From Bacillota bacterium (GTDB lineage Bacteria; Bacillota; Clostridia; Oscillospirales; Acutalibacteraceae), in assembly GCA_023458755.1 (NCBI GenBank), contig JAEWYE010000031.1, positions 1 to 64,000 of the forward strand: a stretch of 64,000 nucleotides of DNA. The letters are read 5' to 3'. Below, one piece after another: positions 35,096-43,073 of this stretch; the stretch's first letter is position 1, and the number at the start of each line of letters is the position of its first letter. A program made the translations under genes and the position numbers. The notes beneath the pieces are model-generated. The model was not told the DNA's origin, ran no database searches, and saw nothing but the letters and a program-made list of their open reading frames with translations.

Positions 35096-35863
35096 TTACT
35101 TGCTTGCGGCCTTCACGATTTCTGCAAAGTCAGCAGGCTTTAAGGAAGCACCGCCGATTAAACCGCCGTCAACATCCGGCTGTGCAAGCAGTTCTGCCGC
35201 ATTCTTTGCATTCATGGAACCGCCGTACTGAACAGTGAGAGCGTCCGCCGCGGCCGCGTCGTACAAATCTTTCACAGTGCTGCGGATAACGGCGCAAACT
35301 TCATTTGCCTGCTCCGCTGTTGCGGTGCGGCCGGTGCCGATTGCCCAAACCGGCTCATAAGCAATAATGATTCTGGAGAGTTCCTCTTTGGTTACACCCT
35401 GTAGAGCAATTTTGGTCTGCATGGCAACCAACTCTGCGGTAATGCCCTGCTCGCGCTGTTCCAGATATTCGCCGACGCATACGATAACGGTCATGCCTTC
35501 ATTTAAAGCGGCGCGTGTGCGCTTTTGAACGGTAACATCGGTATCACCAAAATAGGTTCTGCGTTCGCTGTGACCGGTAATGACATATTTTACGCCCATA
35601 GCGGTAAGCATATTGGCAGAAATTTCGCCGGTGAAAGCACCGCTTGTTTCCCAATGGCAGTTTTCCGCGCCAATGGCAATATTGGTGCCCTTGGTTGCCT
35701 CTAAAGCAGTGGTAAGGTCTACATATGGTACGCAGGCAACAACATCACAGTCCGCGTCTTTTACGAGGGGGGCGATTGCTTCGAGCAATTCTTTTGCCTC
35801 GGCAGGGGTCTTGTTCATTTTCCAATTGCCGGCGATAACGGCTTTTCTTAATTTCTTATTCAT
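35096..35863 (-). CDS. tpiA: Triosephosphate isomerase
   Basis: TpiA interconverts dihydroxyacetone phosphate and glyceraldehyde-3-phosphate. The protein shows the substrate Lys in AGNWKMNKT, the electrophile His in GHSERR, the catalytic Glu in IAYEPVWAIGTG and the phosphate loop QYGGSM. ATG 35863 gives 255 residues, the usual length; an ATG at 35875 sits directly on the AAAGGA ribosome site and is rejected. It lies between pgk and gpmI on the same strand. Confidence 0.98.
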   Translation of the reverse strand: MNKKLRKAVIAGNWKMNKTPAEAKELLEAIAPLVKDADCDVVACVPYVDLTTALEATKGTNIAIGAENCHWETSGAFTGEISANMLTAMGVKYVITGHSERRTYFGDTDVTVQKRTRAALNEGMTVIVCVGEYLEQREQGITAELVAMQTKIALQGVTKEELSRIIIAYEPVWAIGTGRTATAEQANEVCAVIRSTVKDLYDAAAADALTVQYGGSMNAKNAAELLAQPDVDGGLIGGASLKPADFAEIVKAASK

Positions 35864-36015
35864 AGTTACATACATCCTTTCAAGATTTAAAAATTATATA
35901 GCAGGTTTATTTCATAACGATTGTTGCCCCAGAGGGAGCACTCATCGCCCAATTGGGACGAATAATCAAACCAAAGGGGCGGGCAAATACCCACCCCCTA
36001 TAAAAATGCTTTGCA

Positions 36016-37212
36016 TTAGTCTTTTTCGTTAAGGCAGGCAATGCCCGGCAATTCCAAGCCTTCCAGGAATTCAAGGGAAGCGCCGCCGCCGGTGGAGATG
36101 TGTGTCATCTTGTCCGCAAAGCCGAGCTTTTCAACCGCAGCAGCGGAATCGCCGCCGCCGATGATGGAAATGGAGCCGCTTTCCGCAACTGCCTTGGCAA
36201 CCGCGACTGTGCCGCTCGCGAAGTTTTTCCACTCGGAAACGCCCATCGGTCCGTTCCAAACAACGGTGCCTGCGCCCTTAATAGCATCTGCAAACAATAC
36301 TTCGGTCTTCGGTCCGATGTCAAGTCCCATCCAGCCGTCCGGAATCTTATCGGAATCCACGATCTGATGGTTTGCTTCTGCGTCATATTTGTCGGCAACC
36401 ACGTTATCAACCGGAATCAGGAACTTTACGTTCTTTTCTTTTGCTTTTGCCATCATGTCCTTTGCAAGCTCAATTTTGTCGCTCTCGCAGATAGAGGTAC
36501 CGATGGAATAGCCCAGCGCATTCATAAAGGTGTAAGCCATGCCGCCGCCGATAACAAGGGTGTCTACTTTTTCAAGCAGGTTGTTGATAACACCGATTTT
36601 GTCGGAAACCTTTGCGCCGCCAAGAATCGCAACGAACGGACGCTTCGGGTTGGCAAGCGCGCCGCCCATAATGGTGATTTCTTTTTTAATCAGGTAGCCG
36701 CATACCGCAGGAAGATAATCCGCTACGCCCGCTGTAGAAGCGTGTGCGCGGTGTGCAGTGCCGAATGCGTCGTTCACATAAATTTCAGCCATAGAAGCCA
36801 GTTCTTTTGCAAATGCAGGGTCGTTCTTTTCCTCTTCTTTGTGGAAGCGAACATTTTCAATCAGTTCAACTTCGCCATCTTTCAGAGAAGCGGCAATGCC
36901 CTTCGCACTCTCGCCGATAACGTCCTTTGCCATTTTAACTTCTTGTCCAAGAACTTTGGAAAGATAAGCGGCAACCGGAGCAAGGGAGTATTTCATGTTG
37001 AATTCGCCCTTCGGACGGCCAAGGTGGGAGCAAAGAATAACCTTTGCGTTATGCGCAATCAAATATTTGATGGTCTTTAAAGCCTCATCAATACGCTTTG
37101 GGTCGGAAATGTTGCCCTCCGCATCAAAAGGTACGTTGAAATCGCAGCGAACCAAGACTTTTTTGCCGGAAACATCGATATCTTCTACAGTCTTTTTGTT
37201 CAGGTAATTCAT
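36016..37212 (-). CDS. pgk: Phosphoglycerate kinase
   Basis: Pgk transfers phosphate from 1,3-bisphosphoglycerate to ADP. The 398-residue protein has VLVRCDFNVPFD near the N-terminus, ILCSHLGRPKG, VNDAFGTAHRAHAST, AILGGAKVSDKIGV and the C-terminal GGGDSAAAVEKLG with HISTGGGASLEFLEG. Ribosome site AAAGGAGTG lies upstream of ATG 37212. It is first in pgk-tpiA-gpmI; gapdh is not in this window. The 150 bases between pgk and tpiA hold a G/C-rich spacer. Confidence 0.98.
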   Translation of the reverse strand: MNYLNKKTVEDIDVSGKKVLVRCDFNVPFDAEGNISDPKRIDEALKTIKYLIAHNAKVILCSHLGRPKGEFNMKYSLAPVAAYLSKVLGQEVKMAKDVIGESAKGIAASLKDGEVELIENVRFHKEEEKNDPAFAKELASMAEIYVNDAFGTAHRAHASTAGVADYLPAVCGYLIKKEITIMGGALANPKRPFVAILGGAKVSDKIGVINNLLEKVDTLVIGGGMAYTFMNALGYSIGTSICESDKIELAKDMMAKAKEKNVKFLIPVDNVVADKYDAEANHQIVDSDKIPDGWMGLDIGPKTEVLFADAIKGAGTVVWNGPMGVSEWKNFASGTVAVAKAVAESGSISIIGGGDSAAAVEKLGFADKMTHISTGGGASLEFLEGLELPGIACLNEKD

Positions 37213-37284
37213 GAATATTGCACTCCTTTATTTGATTTTGTAAATAACAGGCTTTGGATTGTTAAAAATTAAATAACCTTACCT

Positions 37285-37313
37285 ATTGTATAACATCTCT
37301 GGAAAATTTTCAA
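37285..37313 (-). promoter_or_regulatory. Sigma-A promoter of pgk-tpiA-gpmI
   Basis: On minus, TTGAAA (37313-37308), a 17-base spacer and TACAAT (37290-37285) precede pgk by about 72 bases and begin just after the trmL stop. Confidence 0.7.
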
Positions 37314-37316
37314 GCT

Positions 37317-37832
37317 TTACCAGTGGAATTTTCGGAGCTGCCCTTCGCACAGAAGGTCGGGGTAGTTCCACTGTCGGAGTACCTCATAAACACCGATTGC
37401 AACGGAGTTGGAAAGGTTTAAGCTGCGCGCGTCGGAATTGTTAATCATCGGGATGCGTACGCAGTTGTTTGGATTATTGTGCAGAAGTTCTTCCGGAAGC
37501 CCTGCGGTTTCTTTGCCGAAAAACAAATAGCAGTTGTCAGGATATGTCGCATCAGAATGAATGTGCTGTGCTTTGGTGGAAAAATAAAAGAAGTTCCCGT
37601 TGTCGGGGTTACGATTGAAAAAATCGGTTAAATTATCATAATAGCTGATGTCCAGCAGGTGCCAGTAGTCCAATCCGGCTCGTTTTAATTTTTTGTCGTC
37701 GATTTTAAAGCCCATTGGGCCTACCAAATGCAGCCTTGCTCCGGTTGCGGCGCAGGTGCGTGCCACGTTTCCGGTGTTCTGCGGAATTTCAGGTTCGACC
37801 ATAACGATATTGAGTGTAGGTGAGTTTGCCAT
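37317..37832 (-). CDS. trmL: tRNA (cytidine/uridine-34 2'-O)-methyltransferase TrmL
   Basis: TrmL is a SPOUT-fold enzyme that methylates the ribose of the wobble base in leucine tRNAs. The protein has VEPEIPQNTGNVARTCAATG at the N-terminus, LFFGKETAGLPEEL and the knot end VRIPMINNSDARSLNLSNSVAIGVYE. ATG 37832 gives 171 residues and has GGAAAGGA upstream; longer in-frame starts lack a site. It is upstream of pgk on the same strand but pgk has its own promoter. Confidence 0.93.
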   Translation of the reverse strand: MANSPTLNIVMVEPEIPQNTGNVARTCAATGARLHLVGPMGFKIDDKKLKRAGLDYWHLLDISYYDNLTDFFNRNPDNGNFFYFSTKAQHIHSDATYPDNCYLFFGKETAGLPEELLHNNPNNCVRIPMINNSDARSLNLSNSVAIGVYEVLRQWNYPDLLCEGQLRKFHW

Positions 37833-37956
37833 ACTTTTATGATGTCCTTTCCGATTGTATTTATTTTCAGCATATTGCGGATGATTTATGCTAAGCAATC
37901 AAAATGAATTTGAACCGTCATACTCAAAAAATGCCGAATAATGTAATATTTGCCTT

Positions 37957-37979
37957 ATTATATACGTACTGTATATAAT
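37957..37979. repeat. Inverted repeat ATTATATAC-N5-GTATATAAT
   Basis: Perfect 9-bp arms surround a 5-base centre. It shares the ATATAC/GTATAT core with the larger palindrome 213 bases to the right, and the two bracket a repeat-rich segment. They may be ends of a small mobile repeat or paired regulator sites. Confidence 0.5.
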
Positions 37980-38013
37980 TTAGGAGATTTATATGCCACT
38001 TTAAGTGATGGTT

Positions 38014-38093
38014 GCGCGCTTCTGTTCACTGGAAAAGTAGGTGAGGGAGGCGAATCCGCCCTTTGTCGCTCCTTTGGGGCCAAGAGTTTAAAC
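38014..38093 (+). repeat. Dispersed intergenic repeat, copy A
   Basis: This segment, containing GGGAGGCGAATCCGCCCTTT and GTCGCTCC-TTTGGGGC-AAGAGTTTAAAC, is a diverged copy of the segment at 42887-42965 (GGGCGGCGAGGCCGCCCTTT, TTCGCTCCGCTGGGGCGCAA). Both lie between genes and carry the same internal GGCG/CGCC hairpin. No reading frame is supported in it. Confidence 0.65.
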
Positions 38094-38151
38094 CCATCTC
38101 CCTTGCTAAAGGGAGCTATCGCTGCTGTGATGCCGGAGTGACAGAGAGATT
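38094..38151 (+). repeat. Short intergenic repeat, copy 1
   Basis: CATCTCCCTTGCTAAAGGGA followed by GCTATCGCTGC and GAGAGATT is nearly repeated at 38266-38311. The CCCTT-GCTA-AAGGG core can form a hairpin. Copy 1 carries an extra ~13 bases compared with copy 2. Confidence 0.75.
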
Positions 38152-38191
38152 CATAGCAATTTTTTGCAAAGATTGTTGATATTTGTAATAA

Positions 38192-38228
38192 TTATTATAT
38201 TATATACAATTTGTATATAATATAATAA
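38192..38228. repeat. 37-bp near-perfect palindrome
   Basis: TTATTATATTATATACAA (38192-38209) is the exact reverse complement of TTGTATATAATATAATAA (38211-38228) around a single T. It is pure AT except for the C and G at the core. It could be a strong operator, an element end or an RNA hairpin; no gene is within 200 bases downstream. Confidence 0.6.
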
Positions 38229-38265
38229 AATTCGGAAATTTCACATCGAGGTAAAGGTAAGTATA

Positions 38266-38311
38266 CATCGCCCTTGCTAAAGGGAGCTATCACTGCGGTG
38301 ATGGAGAGATT
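38266..38311 (+). repeat. Short intergenic repeat, copy 2
   Basis: CATCGCCCTTGCTAAAGGGA followed by GCTATCACTGC and GGAGAGATT repeats copy 1 at 38094-38151. Together with copy A and the palindromes it fills the gene-free stretch 37833-38463. Confidence 0.75.
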
Positions 38312-38463
38312 TTCAAACAGGAATTATTTAGCAATAGTATTTCCCCTTAATCTGCAAACACTATTTCCAAAATCTTTCAAAGATATTTTACAGAAAAGCG
38401 GGGAATATAATGAGAGCGATTCAAATCCTTAAAATCATTAATTTTATATGGAGGATGTATATT

Positions 38464-38646
38464 ATGTATAAAGGCACCATGAAGTTTATCAGCGGTATCG
38501 GCGCCGGTATGCTCGCCGGTGTGGCAGTGATAACCGTTGGCTCAAAAATGATGAAGGGCAAAAACAAGCACTTTAAACGCAATGCCGGAAAAACTATACA
38601 GGCGGTCGGCGATTTAATCGATAACGTGCAGTATATGTTTAAGTAA
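38464..38646 (+). CDS. Small hydrophobic protein, 60 aa
   Basis: The protein starts MYKGTMKFISGIGAGMLAGVAV, with one membrane-prone Gly/Ala-rich helix, followed by a basic stretch (KMMKGKNKHFKRNAGK) and an amphipathic end. The layout resembles small YtxH-like membrane proteins, but I cannot confirm a family. GGAGG lies about 10 bases before ATG 38464. A terminator follows after 15 bases. Confidence 0.65.
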   Translation: MYKGTMKFISGIGAGMLAGVAVITVGSKMMKGKNKHFKRNAGKTIQAVGDLIDNVQYMFK

Positions 38647-38660
38647 TCATGGAAAAACAC

Positions 38661-38693
38661 AAAAGGGGACGGACTGGAAAGCCCATCCCTTTT
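38661..38693. terminator. Terminator between the 60-aa gene and pilC
   Basis: AAAAGGGG (38661-38668) pairs with CCCTTTT (38687-38693) with further imperfect pairing inside. It lies between two convergent genes and has T- or A-rich flanks. Confidence 0.6.
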
Positions 38694-38762
38694 CCATTAT
38701 CCGACAAAGTTTGCTAGCTGTCAAGCGCCGCGCTGTCAAGTGTTAAGCAAGCGTTTTTTTCT

Positions 38763-40004
38763 CTATCCAGTTATGGTGCCGTACATACCAAACATCGGAA
38801 GAACAATCGAAACCATGATAACGCCCACGACCAAGCCAATCAGTATCGTCATGGCCGGTTCCAGCATAGCGGTCAGCTTTTTGGTACTTTCGGTTGTTTG
38901 CTCCTCATATAGCGTTGCCAGTTTATCCAAAGTTTCAAACAGCAGCCCGGATTCCTCGCCGACCTTTAACATGGAGATAAGCAGGGCGTCAAATATCGGA
39001 AATTTTGACATTGCCTCGTTGATCGAAACGCCGATCTTTACATCTTCGATAACCTGAGCAAGGTTTTCCTTTAAAAAGCGGTTCGGAATGACGTTTCGAG
39101 AGATCTCAAGTGAATGCACAATATCCACACCGGCTTCCACCAGTGAGGACATAATGCGGCTGAACCGTGCGATATAGGACTGCCTTAAAACAGTGCCGAC
39201 TACCGGAATTTTCATCTTGAACAAATCAAGCTTTGTATGGAAGGTGTTTGAGTGTTTTTTTGCAAAATAAAAGCCGAAGACAAGAACCAGCACGACCAAA
39301 ATAATTACATACCAACGGTTGATAATAAAGTTTGAAATTGCGATGACGCCCAGGGTAAGGGCGGGCAGCGGCTTATTAAAGCTTTTATACAGATTTGTGA
39401 AGCTTGGCAGAACAACAACGTTCATAATAATCACGAGCCCAAGGACCAGAATCAGTAAAAAAGTAGGATAGCCCATAGCCCCTCGGATTTTTGTGGTAAT
39501 GGCAAGTTCTTTTTCCACAATTTCCGCACAGCGTTCAAACGCGATATCCAAACGTCCGTTGGTTTCTCCGGACTCCACAATATTCACGATAATCTCCGGA
39601 AATGCGTCAAATTTCGCCATCGCGGCAGAAATGGGTGTTCCGGTGTACAAATCGTCATTTATTTCGGTTAGAATACTTTTTAATTTTCGGTCTTTCTCCC
39701 CGTCAATCAGTACATTCATCGCCATCGAGAGGGATACGCCGGCCTTCATCATAATACCCATCTGATTGAGTATAGTCAGCAATTTCTTTTTCTTAATCTT
39801 GACTCGGTGAATATCTTTCAGTGAGATATCCATCGTCCAGATGCTCGGATGCCCGTTATCGGAATCCGCCTCGGTGCTTTTGATAGCAAGCGCAATCAGC
39901 CCCTGCTCCTGCAATTGTGCAAGAACGGCACTTTTATCGAGGGCATCCATGGTGCCGGAGGTCTTTTTATTCTGTGCATCAACGGCTGTATAGGTATAAC
40001 GCGT
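38763..40004 (-). CDS. pilC: Type IV pilus platform protein PilC (GspF family), apparent non-standard start
   Basis: PilC is the inner-membrane platform on which the PilB and PilT motors act. The sequence has two GspF domains, each with helices (FLLILVLGLVIIMNVVVLPSF and TILIGLVVGVIMVSIVLPMF), and blocks such as AGVSLSMAMNVL and VEAGVDIVHSLEI. The first ATG in frame (39950) would remove the conserved GspF N-terminus. The frame continues upstream through RYTYTAVDAQNKKTSG, the normal family start, back to the pilT stop, with no ATG, GTG or TTG. AAGGGGG (40013-40019) lies 8 bases upstream of ACG 40004-40002, which I take as the start. This gives 413 residues. It is the last gene of the pilus operon. 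Confidence 0.85.
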   Translation of the reverse strand, partial: TRYTYTAVDAQNKKTSGTMDALDKSAVLAQLQEQGLIALAIKSTEADSDNGHPSIWTMDISLKDIHRVKIKKKKLLTILNQMGIMMKAGVSLSMAMNVLIDGEKDRKLKSILTEINDDLYTGTPISAAMAKFDAFPEIIVNIVESGETNGRLDIAFERCAEIVEKELAITTKIRGAMGYPTFLLILVLGLVIIMNVVVLPSFTNLYKSFNKPLPALTLGVIAISNFIINRWYVIILVVLVLVFGFYFAKKHSNTFHTKLDLFKMKIPVVGTVLRQSYIARFSRIMSSLVEAGVDIVHSLEISRNVIPNRFLKENLAQVIEDVKIGVSINEAMSKFPIFDALLISMLKVGEESGLLFETLDKLATLYEEQTTESTKKLTAMLEPAMTILIGLVVGVIMVSIVLPMFGMYGTITG

Positions 40005-40037
40005 AAAGATTACCCCCTTACGGTATTTCTGCCCGAA

Positions 40038-41081
40038 TTATCGAATCGTCTGGTTTACATCAAAGCTGAATTCCTGCGCCACCGCGTTCGTTATGACAGC
40101 TTGGCGGAGCAATTCCGAAATGCTCCTGTCCAGCGTGCACATGCCCAGCTGTGCGCCGGTTTGTATAGCCTGATTGATGTTCGCGGTTCTGCCTTCACGG
40201 ATTAAGTTGCTGATGGCGCTGTTAACAAACATGATTTCAAACGCGCCAACGCGTCCCGTACCGTCGGCGGTGGGGAGCAGCCGCTGTGAAATTACGCTTT
40301 TTAATACATTGGAGAGCTGGGTTTTAATTTGTGCCTGCTGTTCGGGCGGGAACACGTCAATCAAGCGGTCTATGGTTTTTGCGGCACCGATGGTGTGCAG
40401 GGTAGAGAGCACAAGATGTCCGGTTTCCGCCGCGGTAATGGCTATCGAAATCGACTCAAGGTCGCGCATTTCACCCACCAGAATAATATCGGGGTCTTCA
40501 CGCAGTGCTGCCCGAAGCGCCTGCGCGTAAGAAACGCTGTCCGCACCGATTTCGCGCTGGTTAATGATGCAGTTTTTCGGCGTGTGCGGGTATTCAATCG
40601 GGTCTTCAATGGTAATGATATGGCTGCTGCGGGTTTTGTTGTATTCGTTGATAATGGCGGCAAGTGTGGTGGATTTACCGCTCCCGGTTGGGCCGGTAAC
40701 CAGCACGAGTCCCTCTTTAAGATCCAGTATTTTGCTGATTGCCTGCGGCAGATGCAAGTCGCTGATTTCCGGAGTGACCGCGTTAATCACGCGCAGAACC
40801 AGTGTGGTGCCGTGCGACTGTTTAAACGCGTTTACACGAAAGCGTCCGCAGTCCGGAATTTCAGCCGCCGAGTCCATATCACCGGTTTGCAGGAAAGCCT
40901 CATATTTTTCAGGCGTTAGGCATTGGCGTATCATTCCGTCTACCTCTTCCGCCGTTAATTCCGGTGAATTGATAAAGTGAACGGCACCGTTGATACGGTA
41001 GGCGGGCTTATTGTTGGCGGAAAGATGGATATCAGACGCTTTATTTGCAACGCCGGTTTTGATCAATTCTAAAAATTCCAT
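40038..41081 (-). CDS. pilT: Type IV pilus retraction ATPase PilT
   Basis: PilT is the hexameric ATPase that drives pilus retraction and twitching. The 347-residue protein starts LIKTGVANKASDIHLSANNKP and has Walker A (GPTGSGKSTTLAAI), the Asp box and Walker B (DIILVGEMRDLES) and a His box (HLVLSTLHTIGAAKTIDR). The C-terminal AIRLxxE-like PilT motif is not obvious. It lies 31 bases downstream of pilB and 33 bases upstream of the pilC start. Confidence 0.94.
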   Translation of the reverse strand: MEFLELIKTGVANKASDIHLSANNKPAYRINGAVHFINSPELTAEEVDGMIRQCLTPEKYEAFLQTGDMDSAAEIPDCGRFRVNAFKQSHGTTLVLRVINAVTPEISDLHLPQAISKILDLKEGLVLVTGPTGSGKSTTLAAIINEYNKTRSSHIITIEDPIEYPHTPKNCIINQREIGADSVSYAQALRAALREDPDIILVGEMRDLESISIAITAAETGHLVLSTLHTIGAAKTIDRLIDVFPPEQQAQIKTQLSNVLKSVISQRLLPTADGTGRVGAFEIMFVNSAISNLIREGRTANINQAIQTGAQLGMCTLDRSISELLRQAVITNAVAQEFSFDVNQTIR

Positions 41082-41112
41082 CAGAAAACCTCATTTCTAT
41101 ATTGCAGACAGC

Positions 41113-42795
41113 TTACATTTGGAAAGAGTTCATTTCCAGCATTTCATCCACGGAGGTGATGCCGGAAAGTACAATCTGCTTCATATTTTCATCCAGCGTA
41201 ATCATACCCTGCTTCCTTGCAATATTGCGGATGGTGTCCACGTTTTCACCGGTATGAATGCAGTTTTTAATTTCAGAGGTTACCGGCATGATTTCGTGAA
41301 TGGCAGTTCTTCCTTTGTAACCCTTGTGATTGCAGTAGCTGCAGCCTTTGCTGCGGTAGAGCTGAACCTTGTCGGTCAGTTTCATGCCCAGTATTTGAAG
41401 GTCGGTTTCGGTTGCCCAATAGGCTTCTTTGCAGTGCGGGCACAGCTTGCGCACCAGCCTTTGTGAAATAACGCCCAGAATGGAGGATGAAACCATGAAT
41501 GGCTGAATTCCCATATCAACCAGGCGGGCGATGGAACTCGGCGCGTCGTAAGTATGTAGGGTGGAAAGCACCAGATGACCGGTAATGGCGCATGATGTCG
41601 CAATTTCAGCGGTCTCCTGATCGCGGATTTCACCAATCATAATGACATCCGGGTCCTGCCTTAATACCGCGCGCAGAACCGAGGCAAAGGTCAGGCCGGC
41701 TTTCGCGTTTACCTCCACCTGTGTAATATTCGGAATAATCATTTCTACCGGGTTTTCAACAGTCACAATATTGATATCTTCGCGCATAATTTCATTGAGC
41801 GCCGTATACAGCGTAGTGGATTTGCCGCTTCCGGTTGGGCCGGTCAGCAGAATGATACCGTGGTTGTTGCGGATGAGCGAATCAAATGTAACCAGATTTT
41901 CCGGCAGAAATCCAATGTTTTCCCGGCCGAGCTTAAAGTCCAGCGCGGTGGTGATACGGATTACCACTTTTTCACCGAAAACACAGGGCAGAACCGAAAT
42001 TCGCAGGTCGATTTCTTTTCCGTCCACTTTGTAGTTGATTCTGCCGTCCTGCGGAATACGCTTTTCAGCAATGTTCATGCCGCCGATAAACTTAATTCGG
42101 GATACGACGGCGGGCATAAGTTCCGCACTGGTTTCCATGTAACGGCTCAAATGTCCGTCCACACGAAAACGGATATACATAGATTTTTCCTGCGGCTCAA
42201 TATGAATATCGCTCGCTTTTTGCAGAACTGCCTGTTCAATCATATTATTTACGAACCGGATAATCGGCTGTTCGGTGATGGAAGCGCTATCCTCCGGCTC
42301 CGCGTTTTCTTTTGGCTTCGCGTTGGCGCTGGTCAGTTCCGTTACGGCGGCAACGGCCTTCTGTGCGGTATACAGTTCTTTTATTTTGGTTTGAATTTTG
42401 CTGCGCTCCGCAATCACCGGGTAGATCTTCAGTTTGGTGTAAGTGCCTACGTCGTTCATAGCGTTGTAGTCGAGGGGGTCTGCCAATGCGAGAGTCAACA
42501 CACTGCCTTCACGCTTTAAGGGTATCATCAAATGGTTTTTCGCCATCGTTTCCGGAATTATGGAACAAAGCGAATTGTCCGTCCTTACGGTGGAAAGATC
42601 CACATAGGGGATGGAAAGCTGCTGTGTCAGTGAGTTTATCATTTCCATTTCGGTAATGTAGTTGTTTTGAAGCAGAATTTCACCCAAACGCAGATGGGTG
42701 GCTTTCTGCTGAATCAGGGCTTCCGAAAGCTGCTGTTCCGTTAATACGCCGGATTTTATTAAAATTTGTCCCAGTTTTAAATTGGTTACTTTCAT
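41113..42795 (-). CDS. pilB: Type IV pilus assembly ATPase PilB
   Basis: PilB powers pilus extension. The 560-residue protein has an N-terminal MshEN/GspE-II domain (KLGQILIKSGVLTEQQLSEAL) and a C-terminal motor with Walker A (GPTGSGKSTTLYTAL), Walker B (DVIMIGEIRDQETAEIA), the His box (HLVLSTLHTYDAPSSIAR) and the tetra-cysteine zinc site CPHC...CSYC. MshEN domains often bind cyclic-di-GMP, which could control assembly here. It is encoded between the prepilin peptidase and pilT, and an intergenic repeat lies upstream. Confidence 0.95.
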   Translation of the reverse strand: MKVTNLKLGQILIKSGVLTEQQLSEALIQQKATHLRLGEILLQNNYITEMEMINSLTQQLSIPYVDLSTVRTDNSLCSIIPETMAKNHLMIPLKREGSVLTLALADPLDYNAMNDVGTYTKLKIYPVIAERSKIQTKIKELYTAQKAVAAVTELTSANAKPKENAEPEDSASITEQPIIRFVNNMIEQAVLQKASDIHIEPQEKSMYIRFRVDGHLSRYMETSAELMPAVVSRIKFIGGMNIAEKRIPQDGRINYKVDGKEIDLRISVLPCVFGEKVVIRITTALDFKLGRENIGFLPENLVTFDSLIRNNHGIILLTGPTGSGKSTTLYTALNEIMREDINIVTVENPVEMIIPNITQVEVNAKAGLTFASVLRAVLRQDPDVIMIGEIRDQETAEIATSCAITGHLVLSTLHTYDAPSSIARLVDMGIQPFMVSSSILGVISQRLVRKLCPHCKEAYWATETDLQILGMKLTDKVQLYRSKGCSYCNHKGYKGRTAIHEIMPVTSEIKNCIHTGENVDTIRNIARKQGMITLDENMKQIVLSGITSVDEMLEMNSFQM

Positions 42796-42886
42796 AGTAT
42801 CCCCTCTATGTTACGACAAAATGATGATATAGAATGTTTGCTGAACAAACCAATTTTAGAACGTTTTCAGATTCTACTCAACTATT

Positions 42887-42965
42887 GCGCGCTCGCGCGC
42901 CAGTCGAGGGGGTAAGGGCGGCGAGGCCGCCCTTTTTCGCTCCGCTGGGGCGCAAAGGTTTGAAC
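42887..42965 (+). repeat. Dispersed intergenic repeat, copy B
   Basis: A GC-rich segment with the palindrome GCGCGCTCGCGCGC at its left and a GGGCGGC-GAG-GCCGCCC hairpin. It matches copy A at 38014-38093 in order and spacing. It fills much of the 278-base gap between pilD and pilB. Confidence 0.65.
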
Positions 42966-43073
42966 GCTTTTTTACAAAAGCTTGCATTTGTAAAAATATC
43001 ATGAATTTTTTGGTTTCCTCGTAATATCTCTTGAATTCCCTTGTATGCCAACTATTCGGCGAGCATTATATAG

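Noticed and set aside
36100..37080. Long plus-strand open frame inside pgk
   Set aside because: Shadow of pgk; no start signal and no recognisable domain.
37950..38141. Plus-strand frame of 63 codons
   Set aside because: It is made of the intergenic repeat and the palindrome; no start signal.
38094..38311. CRISPR-like direct repeats
   Set aside because: Only two copies, of different length, with no regular spacer and no cas genes nearby.
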